A stretch of 64,000 nt of DNA from Pseudoalteromonas rubra. GTDB lineage: Bacteria; Pseudomonadota; Gammaproteobacteria; Enterobacterales; Alteromonadaceae. The position numbers and the translations under genes were made by a program. Positions 18,816-29,300 of this stretch are shown in pieces. The notes under the pieces were generated by a model. That model was not told where the DNA came from. It did no database searches and saw only the letters and a list, made by a program, of their open reading frames with translations. The first letter of the stretch is position 1. Each line of letters starts with the position of its first letter. Location of the stretch: NCBI RefSeq assembly GCF_001482385.1, contig NZ_CP013611.1, positions 1,240,001 through 1,304,000 of the forward strand. The letters run 5' to 3'.

Positions 18816-19208
18816 CTATATCTCGCTTTCTAACATAGCCAGTGCACGTTTCTCACTGTCACACACTTCCCCATTTGCTTCACTGATGCGATGCGCAATT
18901 GACACAGCAAGCTCACGCATGGGCTTATCAACAATATGACTCAATCTATGTTGAATAAAACACTCTGTCTCATCCTGTTTAATCGCAATTAAGCACTTAC
19001 CCAGCGCATCATCCATGTAATCTTGCAACGTAATGGCTGAATTCCAATGCAATGTATTTGCCCAGTCACGGACAATGTCCATTTCTTCGGTTTCTATTTT
19101 TTCGTCAATGCAAACAAATAACAAAGCGATATCCAACAAGGATTCTTTTTGCAATTGCTCCACACAGATGCCCATGTCAAAGTGGTTCAATAGTTGTTCA
19201 AATTTCAT
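18816..19208 (-). CDS. Small TerB-like helical protein, function unknown
   Basis: 130 residues starting at MKFEQLLNHF with the strong ribosome site AAGGAG; the frame is open to 19271 but this start is better. The sequence is all-helical, with LFVCIDEKIETEEMDIVRDWA and ISEANGEVCDSEKRAL, two acidic segments resembling the EF-hand-like pattern of TerB domains. The fold suggestion is weak. It is convergent with the LysR gene and has no informative partner. Confidence 0.6.
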   Translation of the reverse strand: MKFEQLLNHFDMGICVEQLQKESLLDIALLFVCIDEKIETEEMDIVRDWANTLHWNSAITLQDYMDDALGKCLIAIKQDETECFIQHRLSHIVDKPMRELAVSIAHRISEANGEVCDSEKRALAMLESEI

Positions 19209-19436
19209 CTTAGCTCCTTGTAATTGATATAACGCCAACTTACAACCCTGCACAGAGACCGGCTCCAGCATGCCTGCCCCTTGCTGATGTGCCTGATCCT
19301 ATGGAGGCGCATGCCCTATGGGCAAACACACTCCATAGCATTCAAACATATTCTACAAACTCAAGGTTGTCACTTAAAAAATAGTCAATTAGCGTGCCCT
19401 GAACTAAACTTCTCTTAGTGCACACAGGAAGTCATT

Positions 19437-20297
19437 ATGTCTTGCCTAAACCGCTTATACTTGAAACTGCTACTTATTTTAGGCCTTTCTTTCTCTGCAC
19501 ACGCCCGTATTTCGATTTCGATTGAGCAAGACATTTATAAATACGCCAAAGAAATACTGGCCGATCTATCCATTTCTGAATTCACTGAGGAGATATTCAA
19601 TCATCCCAGGTGCCAACGTGATGTTGTCGAGTTTCTCATCGCACAACGCGCACTACTGGAAGGTGGCTTCAAGCATACCTTTAGCTTCACGCTTGGAAAT
19701 TATGATGCAAGAAACTTAAAACTGCTTGAATCAGGGTTATTGCTCATGAGCTTTGATACTATCTGGCAGTCTCAAGCAAACACCATAGCTCACAAGGCAT
19801 ATATTTCTCCCCCTATCATTCACAAAGGAGCATACTTTGCGGGGATTTATACATCTGCCTCTAACAAAGCTCGATTACGAGACAAAATTTCTACAGATCT
19901 TAGCCAAATAAGTATCGTGAGTAGTAAAGCATGGTTGGTTGATTGGGTTACGCTCACAGCGCTTGCACCTCAGCAATTACATCATGAAGATGACTGGATC
20001 ACTATGGCCAAACTGGTGAGTAATGGGTGGGTGGACGCAATGCTGGTTTCCTTTAACAACACCCAGCCATTTTACTATGAAGGTCAGGGTTATCGGATCG
20101 AAGCCATAGAGGGCGTTAAAGTCGCACTCCAGGACAGCCGACATTTCGTCGTGTCCAAACTTCACCCGCAAGGGGAAGAAGCGTATAACGCACTAAAACG
20201 CGGTCTGGCCAAATTGAAAGCAAAAAATTTCATCTATCAGTCTTATCGACAGTGCGGATTTATCAATCCTTTGGTGGATGATTGGCATACACTTTAA
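19437..20297 (+). CDS. Periplasmic solute-binding-like protein (type 2 fold), function unknown
   Basis: 286 residues. A signal peptide ends near residue 23 (SFSAHA). The body resembles small family-3 solute-binding proteins that occur without transporter genes in Pseudoalteromonas: VAL-type strands near the C-terminus, KLHPQGEEAYNALKRGLAKLK, and a terminal YRQCGF. AGGAAG precedes the ATG. No permease or ATPase gene is adjacent, so a sensory or orphan role is as likely as transport. Confidence 0.6.
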   Translation: MSCLNRLYLKLLLILGLSFSAHARISISIEQDIYKYAKEILADLSISEFTEEIFNHPRCQRDVVEFLIAQRALLEGGFKHTFSFTLGNYDARNLKLLESGLLLMSFDTIWQSQANTIAHKAYISPPIIHKGAYFAGIYTSASNKARLRDKISTDLSQISIVSSKAWLVDWVTLTALAPQQLHHEDDWITMAKLVSNGWVDAMLVSFNNTQPFYYEGQGYRIEAIEGVKVALQDSRHFVVSKLHPQGEEAYNALKRGLAKLKAKNFIYQSYRQCGFINPLVDDWHTL

Positions 20298-20403
20298 CCC
20301 TAAAATCGCAATTGTTAGTTTTAATTTGGGGTATTCATATTTCTTCCATTTTCTTCTCCTAAATTTCCTGCCTCTCGGGAATACCTCAAATTAGGAACAG
20401 GTA

Positions 20404-20814
20404 ATGAATGAACTAAAACTGGAAATCAATACGACTTTTTATTGTGTAGTTGGCGCTTTCGTTATTGCGCTATTAGCATTGGCAGGGCTGTTCACCGAAC
20501 TCAATCTGTCTTTTCTGGCAACGATGCAAATCACCATTGCCAGTGTCGTTAGCATCGCATTCGCCATCAATTTTTTACTGAGCATGGCAGGTCACAAACG
20601 CGTTACGCTGTGCAATCAGGGTTTGTCGTTCTTTAGCCTGACAGGTCGCCAACGTTATATACCGGCTGAAAACATTCAGTCGATTGAATTTGTCAATTAT
20701 ATTGGTTTGACTATGACTCAGGTTAAAACGAACAACGGGATCATCAAGCTACTGGCATTCAGGGTACGCAAAGAGCAGCAACAGCACCTGAAAAACCTGG
20801 GTTACCTGGCGTAA
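20404..20814 (+). CDS. Two-helix membrane protein with PH-like domain, unknown
   Basis: 136 residues. Two hydrophobic segments (about 12-32 and 38-60) form a hairpin. Residues 65-136 look like a short bacterial PH-like domain: VTLCNQGLSFFSLTGRQRYI, then IQSIEFVNYIGLTMTQV. The topology fits the small bPH membrane proteins of unknown role. GGAACAGG precedes the ATG. It ends 62 bp before the M14 peptidase start. Confidence 0.6.
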   Translation: MNELKLEINTTFYCVVGAFVIALLALAGLFTELNLSFLATMQITIASVVSIAFAINFLLSMAGHKRVTLCNQGLSFFSLTGRQRYIPAENIQSIEFVNYIGLTMTQVKTNNGIIKLLAFRVRKEQQQHLKNLGYLA

Positions 20815-20876
20815 CCCACTTGCCCAAGGCTCATAATCTAATTAGCATGCAGATATCAAAACAGAAGAGACATGTT

Positions 20877-21788
20877 ATGACTGAACAGTATTCTATCGGA
20901 CAAACCGGTAAGCCTTGGCAAGCAGGCGAAAAACAACAATGGTTCGCTCAACAAACCAAAAAGCGTGATTATTTCGAAGACATTGAGCCTCAAATCAATG
21001 CCCTCAGTGCAGACTATCAAATTGAACAATATGGTGTGCTAGATTACGAAACACACTTTCCTTTGTACGCATTAAAGTCTGCCAACTGGCGCGCAGATTT
21101 ACCTGTAGTGCTGGTTACGGGTGGCGTACATGGTTATGAAACCAGCGGTGTTTTAGGCGCACTGGCATTTGCGAAAAAACATGCAAAAACTTATGACGGT
21201 AAATTCAACCTACTCATATTACCTTGTATTAGCCCATGGGGTTACGAGACAATAAACAGGTGGAACCCGGCGGCTGTTGATCCAAATCGATCATTTTATG
21301 CCAACAGTCCAGCTCAGGAGTCACAGCTTGCGATGGAGTACGTCAATCCCCACTTGGCATCAATCATCCTGCACATTGACTTACATGAAACAACAGATAC
21401 GGATAACAGTGAGTTTCGTCCAGCCCTCGCTGCTCGTGACGGTAAAATCAATCATAACTGGAATATTCCGGACGGTTTTTATCTGGTCGGCCACACGCAA
21501 AAGCCTGAAGCAGCCTTTCAGCAGGCAATAATCAACACAGTGCAAACGGTTACACATATTGCCGAAGCGGATGAGCATAATGCCCTCATAGGCGTGCCAA
21601 TTGAGCAGTTCGGTGTTATCAACTATGATGCAACCAGTCTAGGTCTGTGTATGGGTATGACAGACGCAGCGTACGTTACAACCACAGAAGTCTACCCGGA
21701 TAGCCCGAACACGACGCCACAAAACTGTATTGATGGCCAGGTTGCGGCGATTGAAGGCGCAATTACGTTTCTGTTAGCCCAAAAGTAA
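20877..21788 (+). CDS. M14-family zinc carboxypeptidase-like protein
   Basis: 303 residues. Zinc ligands typical of M14 are present: GVHGYETSG gives His85 and Glu88, and HIDLHET supplies the third His; a later Glu in TTTEVYPD could be the catalytic base. No signal peptide is seen, so it may act in the cytoplasm. The frame is open from 20820, but ATG 20877 (MTEQYSIGQT) looks like the real start. It ends 1 bp before the convergent CBS gene. Confidence 0.8.
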   Translation: MTEQYSIGQTGKPWQAGEKQQWFAQQTKKRDYFEDIEPQINALSADYQIEQYGVLDYETHFPLYALKSANWRADLPVVLVTGGVHGYETSGVLGALAFAKKHAKTYDGKFNLLILPCISPWGYETINRWNPAAVDPNRSFYANSPAQESQLAMEYVNPHLASIILHIDLHETTDTDNSEFRPALAARDGKINHNWNIPDGFYLVGHTQKPEAAFQQAIINTVQTVTHIAEADEHNALIGVPIEQFGVINYDATSLGLCMGMTDAAYVTTTEVYPDSPNTTPQNCIDGQVAAIEGAITFLLAQK

Positions 21789-21789
21789 T

Positions 21790-22380
21790 TCAGGCCATTA
21801 GCTCTCCATGCTCGTGAATGATCTCAAAGATATCTCTGAAAGAGTGAGCTTTTTGAAATATATTCACGGGCACATGCAGCGCACGGGCAATATCAGAAGA
21901 CGATATCATGCCCCTCAAGCCCCCTTTTTCGTCCATCAACAGAACATGTTGCTGACCAAGCTCCCTGAGTGTCTGTAGCACATCCCCTATCTTGGCGCTT
22001 GCTACTGTCGAAAAGCGCATTGCGTGCAAATCCTGCTTTTTAGTCATCACATCCTCAACGGTTAAGTCACTGCGCGCAACTTGACGTTTCTGTGCAATGC
22101 TTAATACCCGCCGACCAGATAGATCCTTGGAATTGACCACCCCAAGAAAGGTGTCATCATGATCAACCACCAATTTTGACCTTACATGACCATTAAGCAT
22201 CATATAAACCGCATGATCTATATCTACATCTTTCAAGATCATTTGTGGCTGACGTCTGGCAAAATCAGTGATCACTTTGACCGCAGGACTCGACAGACTC
22301 AATGGCTCCGCATCATAATAATCACAAAACTGATAGACCCCTTCTAACTTTAATGTTTGTAGCGATTTATACTCACTCAT
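21790..22380 (-). CDS. CBS-pair protein
   Basis: 196 residues. Two CBS domains: about 48-95 (MILKDVDIDHAVYMMLNG, FLGVVNSKDL) and about 110-175 (VEDVMTKKQDLHAM, GLRGMISSSDIARAL). CBS pairs bind adenine nucleotides and regulate partner proteins; no enzymatic or channel domain is fused. The ribosome site GGAGGGG is very strong. The partner is unknown. Confidence 0.85.
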   Translation of the reverse strand: MSEYKSLQTLKLEGVYQFCDYYDAEPLSLSSPAVKVITDFARRQPQMILKDVDIDHAVYMMLNGHVRSKLVVDHDDTFLGVVNSKDLSGRRVLSIAQKRQVARSDLTVEDVMTKKQDLHAMRFSTVASAKIGDVLQTLRELGQQHVLLMDEKGGLRGMISSSDIARALHVPVNIFQKAHSFRDIFEIIHEHGELMA

Positions 22381-22723
22381 ATCCCCTCCACTATCGACAC
22401 TGTGGTCGAACCATATTGAAAATATGGTTCATCGTTGCATTTTATGCAAGGGACTAATCCGCTCGGTGTAATCCACTGTAATGGCAAGATACGAATTGAC
22501 TCGTTACACTGATACTGTTCGCAATTGTCTTTGCCCGGACACAATAATAGTCTGTCTTTTAGGCTGTTATTATTGTGAATACTTCCTGAAATAACATACC
22601 CGTTTCGGCGGGTCCTTTTTATAAACTGAAGGTAACTAAGGAAATAGTCCCTTCAACAAGGTAGAATCTCCACCGAAGTGCAAATTCGTGTGCGTCACTT
22701 ATACGGAAAGTTAGGAAAATCTT
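22381..22723. other. Structured spacer upstream of the FHA gene
   Basis: The 343-bp gap contains an inverted repeat ACAATAATA/TATTATTGT (22541-22549 and 22568-22576), a terminator-like element at 22598-22620 and a possible plus-strand promoter TGGCAA-N17-TACACT (22482-22510). These could define a short RNA of about 100 nt or an attenuated leader of the FHA gene. Confidence 0.35.
22598..22620 (+). terminator. Terminator-like hairpin before the FHA gene
   Basis: Short stem ACCCG/CGGGT with loop TTTCGG, followed by CCTTTTT. It lies 100 bp upstream of the FHA start codon and could end a small transcript or attenuate the leader. Confidence 0.45.
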
Positions 22724-23680
22724 ATGGCATATTTAATCGATGAACAGAAACTGGAAAAAATTTACCTAAAAAGTTATCACACTTTTGGACGTTATAAATT
22801 TAATGTAGATACCTTCGTCGATAAGCCTGGCATATCAAGGCACCATGCCATCATTGAACATGCAAACAATACTTGGTTGATCCGCGACGTCAGCACCAAT
22901 GGGATCTGGATCAACGACAAGAAGATTGATAAGAACCTGCCTTATCAACTCTCCGAAAATGATAAAATTGACTTTGCAGCGCCCGGGCAGAACTCCTATG
23001 TCGTGGCAAATTTAAATGCCAATTGTCAGTACCTAGTTTCACAGACGAACGCCAACCAGGTGATCGAACTTGAAAACCAAATACTGCTGCCCAATGACGA
23101 AGAAGCCAGTCATATCGTCTACTTTGATGCCTTATTGAATTACTGGTTTCTCGAAGATTTAAATACCTCGGACCGGCAAGCACTGATTGACGGAGGTGTG
23201 GTCTCCTTATTTGGCCAACAATGGTTGTTCTACTGCGCCAACACCTCAACCATGACTAAGCACCTTGACAATCAGCCGATTGTAAAGCCCATCGCACTCA
23301 ACTTTAGTGTTAGTCAGGATGAAGAAAAAACCGATCTAACACTGGAGCTGGAAGGCCAGGAGATTGACCTGGGATGCCGTACTCACCACTACCTGATGCT
23401 GCTGCTGGCAAGAACACGCATTGACGACAAGCAAAATGGGATGGACACAGAATCTCAGGGTTGGCTTTATCGTGAAGACCTGGCCAAAGCGCTTGGCGTG
23501 CAAACCAATCATATGAACATTATGGTGCATCGTGCCCGCAAACAACTGACCGAAGCGGGCGGCGACAAAGCACCCGAGTTAGCCTATGTGCTGGAAACCA
23601 ACAACGGGAAAATTCGCCTCAATTGTCAGAATATCACCATTGTCAAAGGCTGCCAGCTGGAAACCCGTATTTCAATCTAA
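22724..23680 (+). CDS. FHA-domain protein with C-terminal winged helix
   Basis: 318 residues. The FHA domain (about 18-90) has the phosphothreonine-binding signature: FGRYKFN, GISRHHAIIEH and STNGIWINDKKI. The C-terminal part (about 200-310) resembles an OmpR/PhoB-type winged helix, with EDLAKALGVQTNHMNIMVHR and ARKQL. This suggests a DNA-binding regulator controlled by threonine phosphorylation. No Ser/Thr kinase or phosphatase gene is in the window apart from PrkA, 40 kb away, so the signal source is unknown. Confidence 0.75.
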   Translation: MAYLIDEQKLEKIYLKSYHTFGRYKFNVDTFVDKPGISRHHAIIEHANNTWLIRDVSTNGIWINDKKIDKNLPYQLSENDKIDFAAPGQNSYVVANLNANCQYLVSQTNANQVIELENQILLPNDEEASHIVYFDALLNYWFLEDLNTSDRQALIDGGVVSLFGQQWLFYCANTSTMTKHLDNQPIVKPIALNFSVSQDEEKTDLTLELEGQEIDLGCRTHHYLMLLLARTRIDDKQNGMDTESQGWLYREDLAKALGVQTNHMNIMVHRARKQLTEAGGDKAPELAYVLETNNGKIRLNCQNITIVKGCQLETRISI

Positions 23681-23692
23681 CGCACGTGTTAT

Positions 23693-24214
23693 TCAGGGCC
23701 GGTACGGACCGGCCTGATTGTTTACTGATTGTTCCAGTGTCTTAAAGCATCCAACTTTGTTAAGCAATTCCATCATGACAAATAATGGCCCAATCAATAG
23801 TCCCATCAGATCATCCGCAAAAGCGGGTTTCTTCCCTTCATAATAGTGTCCTATAAACTGAATAACCCAGCCAATCACAAATAACCCGAGCCCCATGACA
23901 TAAAACCAGACAACGTCCAGGCCGGCATGTGCGACCGCATCGAATGCTAAAGTAACAGCGCCCTGACAAATTAACAGAAAGGCTATCATCCAGCTACCAA
24001 GCGTAGGCGACAAATATAAGTAGTACATACTAGTCAGCAAAATTAAGCCGCCAGACAAGCTCAGTTGCGTTTGAAAAACGCTTCCCAATGGCCAGAATGT
24101 CATCCAGACAACGGCAAACACAATCAGTGGGACGCCAACAAAGTGGGTCGCAATGTTGCGCTTATCTCTGTGATACAAGGCGTAATTGACCAGGTGTTGC
24201 TCAAGTGTTTTCAT
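23693..24214 (-). CDS. Mpo1/DUF962-family membrane protein
   Basis: 173 residues with about four membrane segments. Conserved histidines of the family are present: YHRDKRNIATHFVGVP, FDAVAHAGLD and IQFIGHYYEGKKPA. Yeast Mpo1, the founding member, is an Fe-dependent dioxygenase acting on 2-hydroxy fatty acids; the bacterial role is untested. It is convergent with the FHA gene, with 12 bp between them. Confidence 0.82.
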   Translation of the reverse strand: MKTLEQHLVNYALYHRDKRNIATHFVGVPLIVFAVVWMTFWPLGSVFQTQLSLSGGLILLTSMYYLYLSPTLGSWMIAFLLICQGAVTLAFDAVAHAGLDVVWFYVMGLGLFVIGWVIQFIGHYYEGKKPAFADDLMGLLIGPLFVMMELLNKVGCFKTLEQSVNNQAGPYRP

Positions 24215-24314
24215 CTTTCTTGTTCTTTTGAGTAATTACTTTATTTTATAAAGCAACAATCTGCTGAAAAAGTCAACACTGTACCAATATGTGGACTATA
24301 CAACGTCCGAGAAG

Positions 24315-24349
24315 GAAAAATAAAAATGCCGCCAGGCGACTGGCGGCAT
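24315..24349 (-). terminator. recCBD operon terminator
   Basis: A perfect 10-bp stem ATGCCGCCAG/CTGGCGGCAT with loop GCGA is followed on the minus strand by TTTTTATTTTT, about 100 bp after the recD stop codon. Confidence 0.85.
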
Positions 24350-24447
24350 AAATCACTGGGTTATCAACGGTGATGAACACTGTCTGTCATCTCCGTTATC
24401 TACTACTGTAGACCAAAGAAAAAAACAAACAAGATGAAAACATAAAT

Positions 24448-26364
24448 TTAACCCAACCGTAACCTATCCGACATTCCTGAATGCCGTCCGGCTTGCGCTT
24501 GCATAGACAGTTGTAGTACTTGTGGCTGACAATTGAGTTCCAGATGTCGCTTTGCGCGGGTAATTCCTGTGTACACTAACTGGCGATTTACCCCCTTTCC
24601 AGCGCGTTGAATAGGCGGCAAGATCAGCGCCGTATAATCAAACTCCGACCCCTGTGACTTATGAATCGTCATAGCATACACCAGCTCATAACTGGGTAGC
24701 CTCGCCGGGTAAAAGTGCCTGACCATATTTTGCTCGTCGATAAAGGTCGCGTAGAGCTGACCTTGCTCATCAGGCAGTAGAATGCCAATATCACCATTAA
24801 AAAGTTTTAGCTGATAATCATTTTGCGTGATCATAATCGGCATCCCGGCATAGAAACGGTTATACGGCGATATCAATCCACGCTGAGCAAGCTTCTGCTC
24901 AATTCGCTTATTCAGCTCAGAGACACCATAAGGGCCCTCTCTGACAGCAGCCAGCAGCTGATATTGACTAAACAGCCCATGCACCTCCTCAGGCTCTCGT
25001 TTGTCCGTAATGGCCGTCAGGTATCGACTGTAATGATCAGCCGCTCGTTCCAACAGCGCATTGTATTGCTCCACACTCAACCCATAAAAACTCAAATCGC
25101 TGAAGCCGTGGTTAATCACCTGTTGCAGTTGCTCGGGCAGGTTGTGATTCACCGCACTCGCCAGCTGGCCGATCCCACTGTCACTTTTAAAGCGGTGGCT
25201 TTGTTGTAAAAACGCTGTGGCATCAGCCAGTGCATAACGCGTTGCCTTGCCTTTTAACACAGCCTGGCCCGCAAAGCACACCTGATTCAAAAACGCAGCA
25301 CGGCTGGCAGTATAGGCGGGCTGTGACCCCAGCTTCAGATGCTCACACAAATCACTCAGAATACTGCCGGTATCCACCGACGCCAGTTGATCTTTATCGC
25401 CCAACAGGATCAATCTTGCATGGGAAGGTAGTGCCCTGACCAGCTTGCTCATCAAAGCCAGGTCCACCATTGACGCTTCGTCTACTATTAGTAAATCGAT
25501 GTGCAACGGGTTTTGTTCGTGATGAACAAAGCGATTGGTATGTGGGATCACGCCAAGCAAACGGTGCACTGTTTGCGCCTGTTCGGGGATCAGACTGGCC
25601 AGTTCGGGGGCCAACGACAAACGCCCTTTAGCCCCAATAATTGATTCGCTGAGTCTGGCTGCCGCTTTTCCGGTAGGTGCCACCAGCTTAATGCTCAGTG
25701 GCACTTCGGTATACAAAGATTGTAAAATAGCCAGTAACTTAGTCACTGTGGTGGTTTTACCGGTTCCCGGACCTCCAGTGATCACACAAAACCCGCTCGA
25801 TGCCGCCATCGCACAAGCAACTTTTTGCCAGTCTACCCCCTCTGCATTGCCACTGGGGAAATACTGATCCAGCAAACCACTTAATTGTGATTCATTCAGT
25901 TGGATAGGTTGCCGGGCCATCTGTAAAAAACGGCTACTCAGATACGCTTCATATTCTGCTAATCGCGCCAGATATAACCGCCCTGAAAATAACCTTAAAG
26001 GCTTGTTTTCTCCTACCGCTTGGTGCGACTGCAACGCACAGAGGGCAGCGTCCGGACTATCAAATGGCGTATAGGGTAAATTATGCGCTGCGCCTGACAT
26101 GCCCGTAAAGACTGTCACCTCTTCAGCACTTAACGAAAAAGGGTTCTGCCAGTCGATGTCTGCCAGCAACAGGCAGGTATGCTGACTCTGTTCAGCCCGT
26201 TGCAGCAACAAAACAAGATAGAATACCGCGTCAAACTGCTCCTGACACAACAGCTTTGCCAGGGCGACGTCGGCAGCACGCACGCGCCGGGTATGTACCA
26301 GCAGCGCAATATATGCCTGATGATCGAGAACATCAGACTGAAATTCAAACATCCCCTGCGTCAT
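24448..26364 (-). CDS. recD: Exodeoxyribonuclease V subunit alpha, RecD
   Basis: 638 residues. RecD is the fast 5'-3' helicase motor of RecBCD, which resects double-strand breaks and degrades foreign linear DNA. Walker A GGPGTGKT at 197-204, DEASMVD (Walker B), GDKDQLASVD, and the C-terminal YAMTIHKSQGSEFD and YTGITRAK motifs are present. It overlaps recB by 4 bp (ATGA), indicating coupled translation. Confidence 0.96.
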   Translation of the reverse strand: MTQGMFEFQSDVLDHQAYIALLVHTRRVRAADVALAKLLCQEQFDAVFYLVLLLQRAEQSQHTCLLLADIDWQNPFSLSAEEVTVFTGMSGAAHNLPYTPFDSPDAALCALQSHQAVGENKPLRLFSGRLYLARLAEYEAYLSSRFLQMARQPIQLNESQLSGLLDQYFPSGNAEGVDWQKVACAMAASSGFCVITGGPGTGKTTTVTKLLAILQSLYTEVPLSIKLVAPTGKAAARLSESIIGAKGRLSLAPELASLIPEQAQTVHRLLGVIPHTNRFVHHEQNPLHIDLLIVDEASMVDLALMSKLVRALPSHARLILLGDKDQLASVDTGSILSDLCEHLKLGSQPAYTASRAAFLNQVCFAGQAVLKGKATRYALADATAFLQQSHRFKSDSGIGQLASAVNHNLPEQLQQVINHGFSDLSFYGLSVEQYNALLERAADHYSRYLTAITDKREPEEVHGLFSQYQLLAAVREGPYGVSELNKRIEQKLAQRGLISPYNRFYAGMPIMITQNDYQLKLFNGDIGILLPDEQGQLYATFIDEQNMVRHFYPARLPSYELVYAMTIHKSQGSEFDYTALILPPIQRAGKGVNRQLVYTGITRAKRHLELNCQPQVLQLSMQAQAGRHSGMSDRLRLG

Positions 26365-29300
26365 TTTTGTTCTCCCGCATCAAATAAGGCGTCCAGTTGT
26401 AATAACGTGCTTTCATCCAGTTGCGTAAAGAAGCAGCCGGCACCGTCCGGTAACGCACGCAAAAACAAATAATACACGCCGCCGAGGTGCTGCTGAGGGT
26501 TGTAATCTGCGAGCCGGTGTTTTAATAGTCGATGCAAGGCCACAGAATAAATCAGATATTGAAGATGGTACTGGTGCGAGCTCATCGCCAGAGCCAGATT
26601 GTCGGCCTGGTAGTCTGCCGCCGTGTCGCCCAAATAATTTGATTTATAATCGAGGATAAAATATCGTCCCTGCCAGACAAAAATCAGATCGATAAAGCCT
26701 TTTAGCATGCCCTGCACCTCATCAAAACGTAGGTGGCTGGGTACACCGGTAATTTGCGCAACCAACTTGTTGAGCCGGGTATAGGACAAACGCTTCAGGG
26801 GTAACTGAAACTCCATTTCAACCAGACAGTCAGATACTGACAACTGACCCAGTGTCAGATCTGATGAAGGCATTAAGGGGGCATGTAAACACCCCTCAAT
26901 CCAGTGCTCAAGTGTCTCCTGCCAGACAATATCCAGATGATATTTCTCCAGGCAAGTCTGAGTTGCCTCAGCCAGAGTCAACTTGTCTGGCCGGGTGGGT
27001 GCGTGTGGCGCCGTGAAATCAACCTGCTCGAAAATTTCGTGTAAACAGCTCCCCGCCCGGGCGCCTTTAACAAAAGTGTAAGGTGTATAACGCTTGATCA
27101 CATTGGGTTCAGGTAAATCTATTTTGTGATTTTCATCTTGCGCCCCCACAGGCCGCTCAGCACTAGTCTCGTGATAACTCAGCTGACTAAAGCTGGTCAT
27201 TCTCCAGTTTTGTTCAATCACCACTTCGACGGCTCGACTCTGCAAACGCTGAAGCGACTCTGTCTGCTCTGGCTGATATACACAAGGTACAACCTGCAAT
27301 GATTGATAAACCATCCCCTCATGGCCTGAACATAAGCTGCGAAGCTGTTCATGCCACTGTGTAGCTTCAATAATTTTATCATTGCCAAACAACACGTGCC
27401 CCAGTGCACACTGTTGGATCCCTGGTTTTTTGCTGCGCCCCAGTGGCAAGTTATACAAACCCAGGCTGCAAAAATGAATCGCCCGCGTTAATGCCACATA
27501 AAGCAACCGAATATCCTCTGCAAGACGTTCCCGATTAGCGCTTTGCTGTGCGCTATCGTCGCCATCCAGATCCAGCACCAACTCTCCATTGTCATGGTAA
27601 ATCGTTTCGCTGGCCTCCCGGTAGGCACTGGCAAAAGGCAGGTAAACCAGGGGGTACTCCAACCCTTTAGACGCATGCATGGTGACAATTTTAACCAGAT
27701 CGGCATCACTCTCCAGACGCAGCTGAGTGCCCTCGTAGCTCGGATTAGCACACTGAGATTGTAACCAACGCATGACCCGCTGCGTACCTTCAAGTTCGAT
27801 TTGTTTATGTTGCAACAACTCGGCCAGGTGGCGGTAATCAGTCAGCCAACGCTCTACTTCAAAGCCTGCTTGCTGCCACAGTCTGACTAATTGGTTGTCT
27901 ACCAGTAAAGACTCCAAAGTGGCCATGGCTCCCTGTTGATACCAAAGCTGTTTCAAGTGGGCAAACTGCATCAGATAACGCTGCCATTGCCCTTCCTGGG
28001 TACGCAGTGCAAAAATTTGCTGTTCACTCAACGCAAACAAAGGCCCGGCCAGTACGCCACGCAAAGCCGCCTCATCATAACTGCCATGCACCACGTGTAA
28101 TAACTGCCACACAGCAACGGCCACGGGCTGTGAAAAAACACTGTCCCGGGCCAGGTATACGCTGCTCACACCAGCCGCCTGTAAAGCATGTTTAATAACG
28201 CCCGCTTCTCCCCTGTCACGGACCAGTACACAAATATCTGCTGCCAGCACCGGACGCTGACCTATACAAGCACGCCCTTGCTGAGCCTGAGTGAGGATCT
28301 GCGCAATCTGTGCGGCAAACCCCTGCGCTAGCAGTGGGTAGGCAGTGGCCTTGGTCGTAACGGGCGAATCGTCGTCCATGAGTACATTGAATTGCAGGGC
28401 CGCAGGTTCAACACCATCCAGAGTAAACGTATTGTCGGCGTCTTTACCTGCCGCCTCAACTTCAATAAAAGGTATGTCGCGATTGAATATAAAACTATCT
28501 GCCTGCGCTGTAAAAATTGCATTCACGGCAGCAACTACCCGCTTGGCTGAACGATAGTTCTTATCCAATGTAAATTGCCGGGCTTCGTCGACCTGATGTT
28601 TGGCACCGATATAGGTGAAGATGTCCGCCCCCCGGAAGCCATAAATGGCCTGTTTCGGATCCCCTATCATGGTCAGACCGCAACTGCTGTCAGTGCCATA
28701 AACACGTGAAAATATGCCAAACTGGATCGGATCTGTATCCTGAAACTCATCAATCATGGCGACCGGATAAAGCTGTGCAATTTTCTCTGCCAGCGCCTCA
28801 CCTTGTGCGCCATGCAATGCCTGGTGTAAATTCTGTAGCAGGTCATCGGGCGAGATCAGGCTGTGTTCGAGCTTAGCTTGCGCCATCAGAGCACGCACTT
28901 CACCCAGTGCATGTTGTAACAATGCAATAGGCAGTCCCCTGGCGACACTCTTATGTAACTGCGCCATTTCATCAAACCAACCCAGCGCCGGATGTACAAC
29001 CGGTTTACCTGTTTTAGTGTAGTTCTTCGGATCGCCTAACTGCGCCTCTCCCCATAAAGCAAAGGAATGTTTACTGGTACCAAACTCAAAATACCAGCCA
29101 TCCCCCATACAGTAGTCGATTAACGCCTGTATATTGGCAGGTCGCCCGGGCGCTTTATTCTTCGCAATACCGGAATCGCGCAGCACCTGAAAAAAGTCTG
29201 AGTTTAACAGTTGCTGTTTAAACTTACCTGCGCGGCTCTGATATTCGGCCCGCTGCGCCAGCACAACTGCCAAATCCAGTTCTGGCTGTAATCGAGCGTC

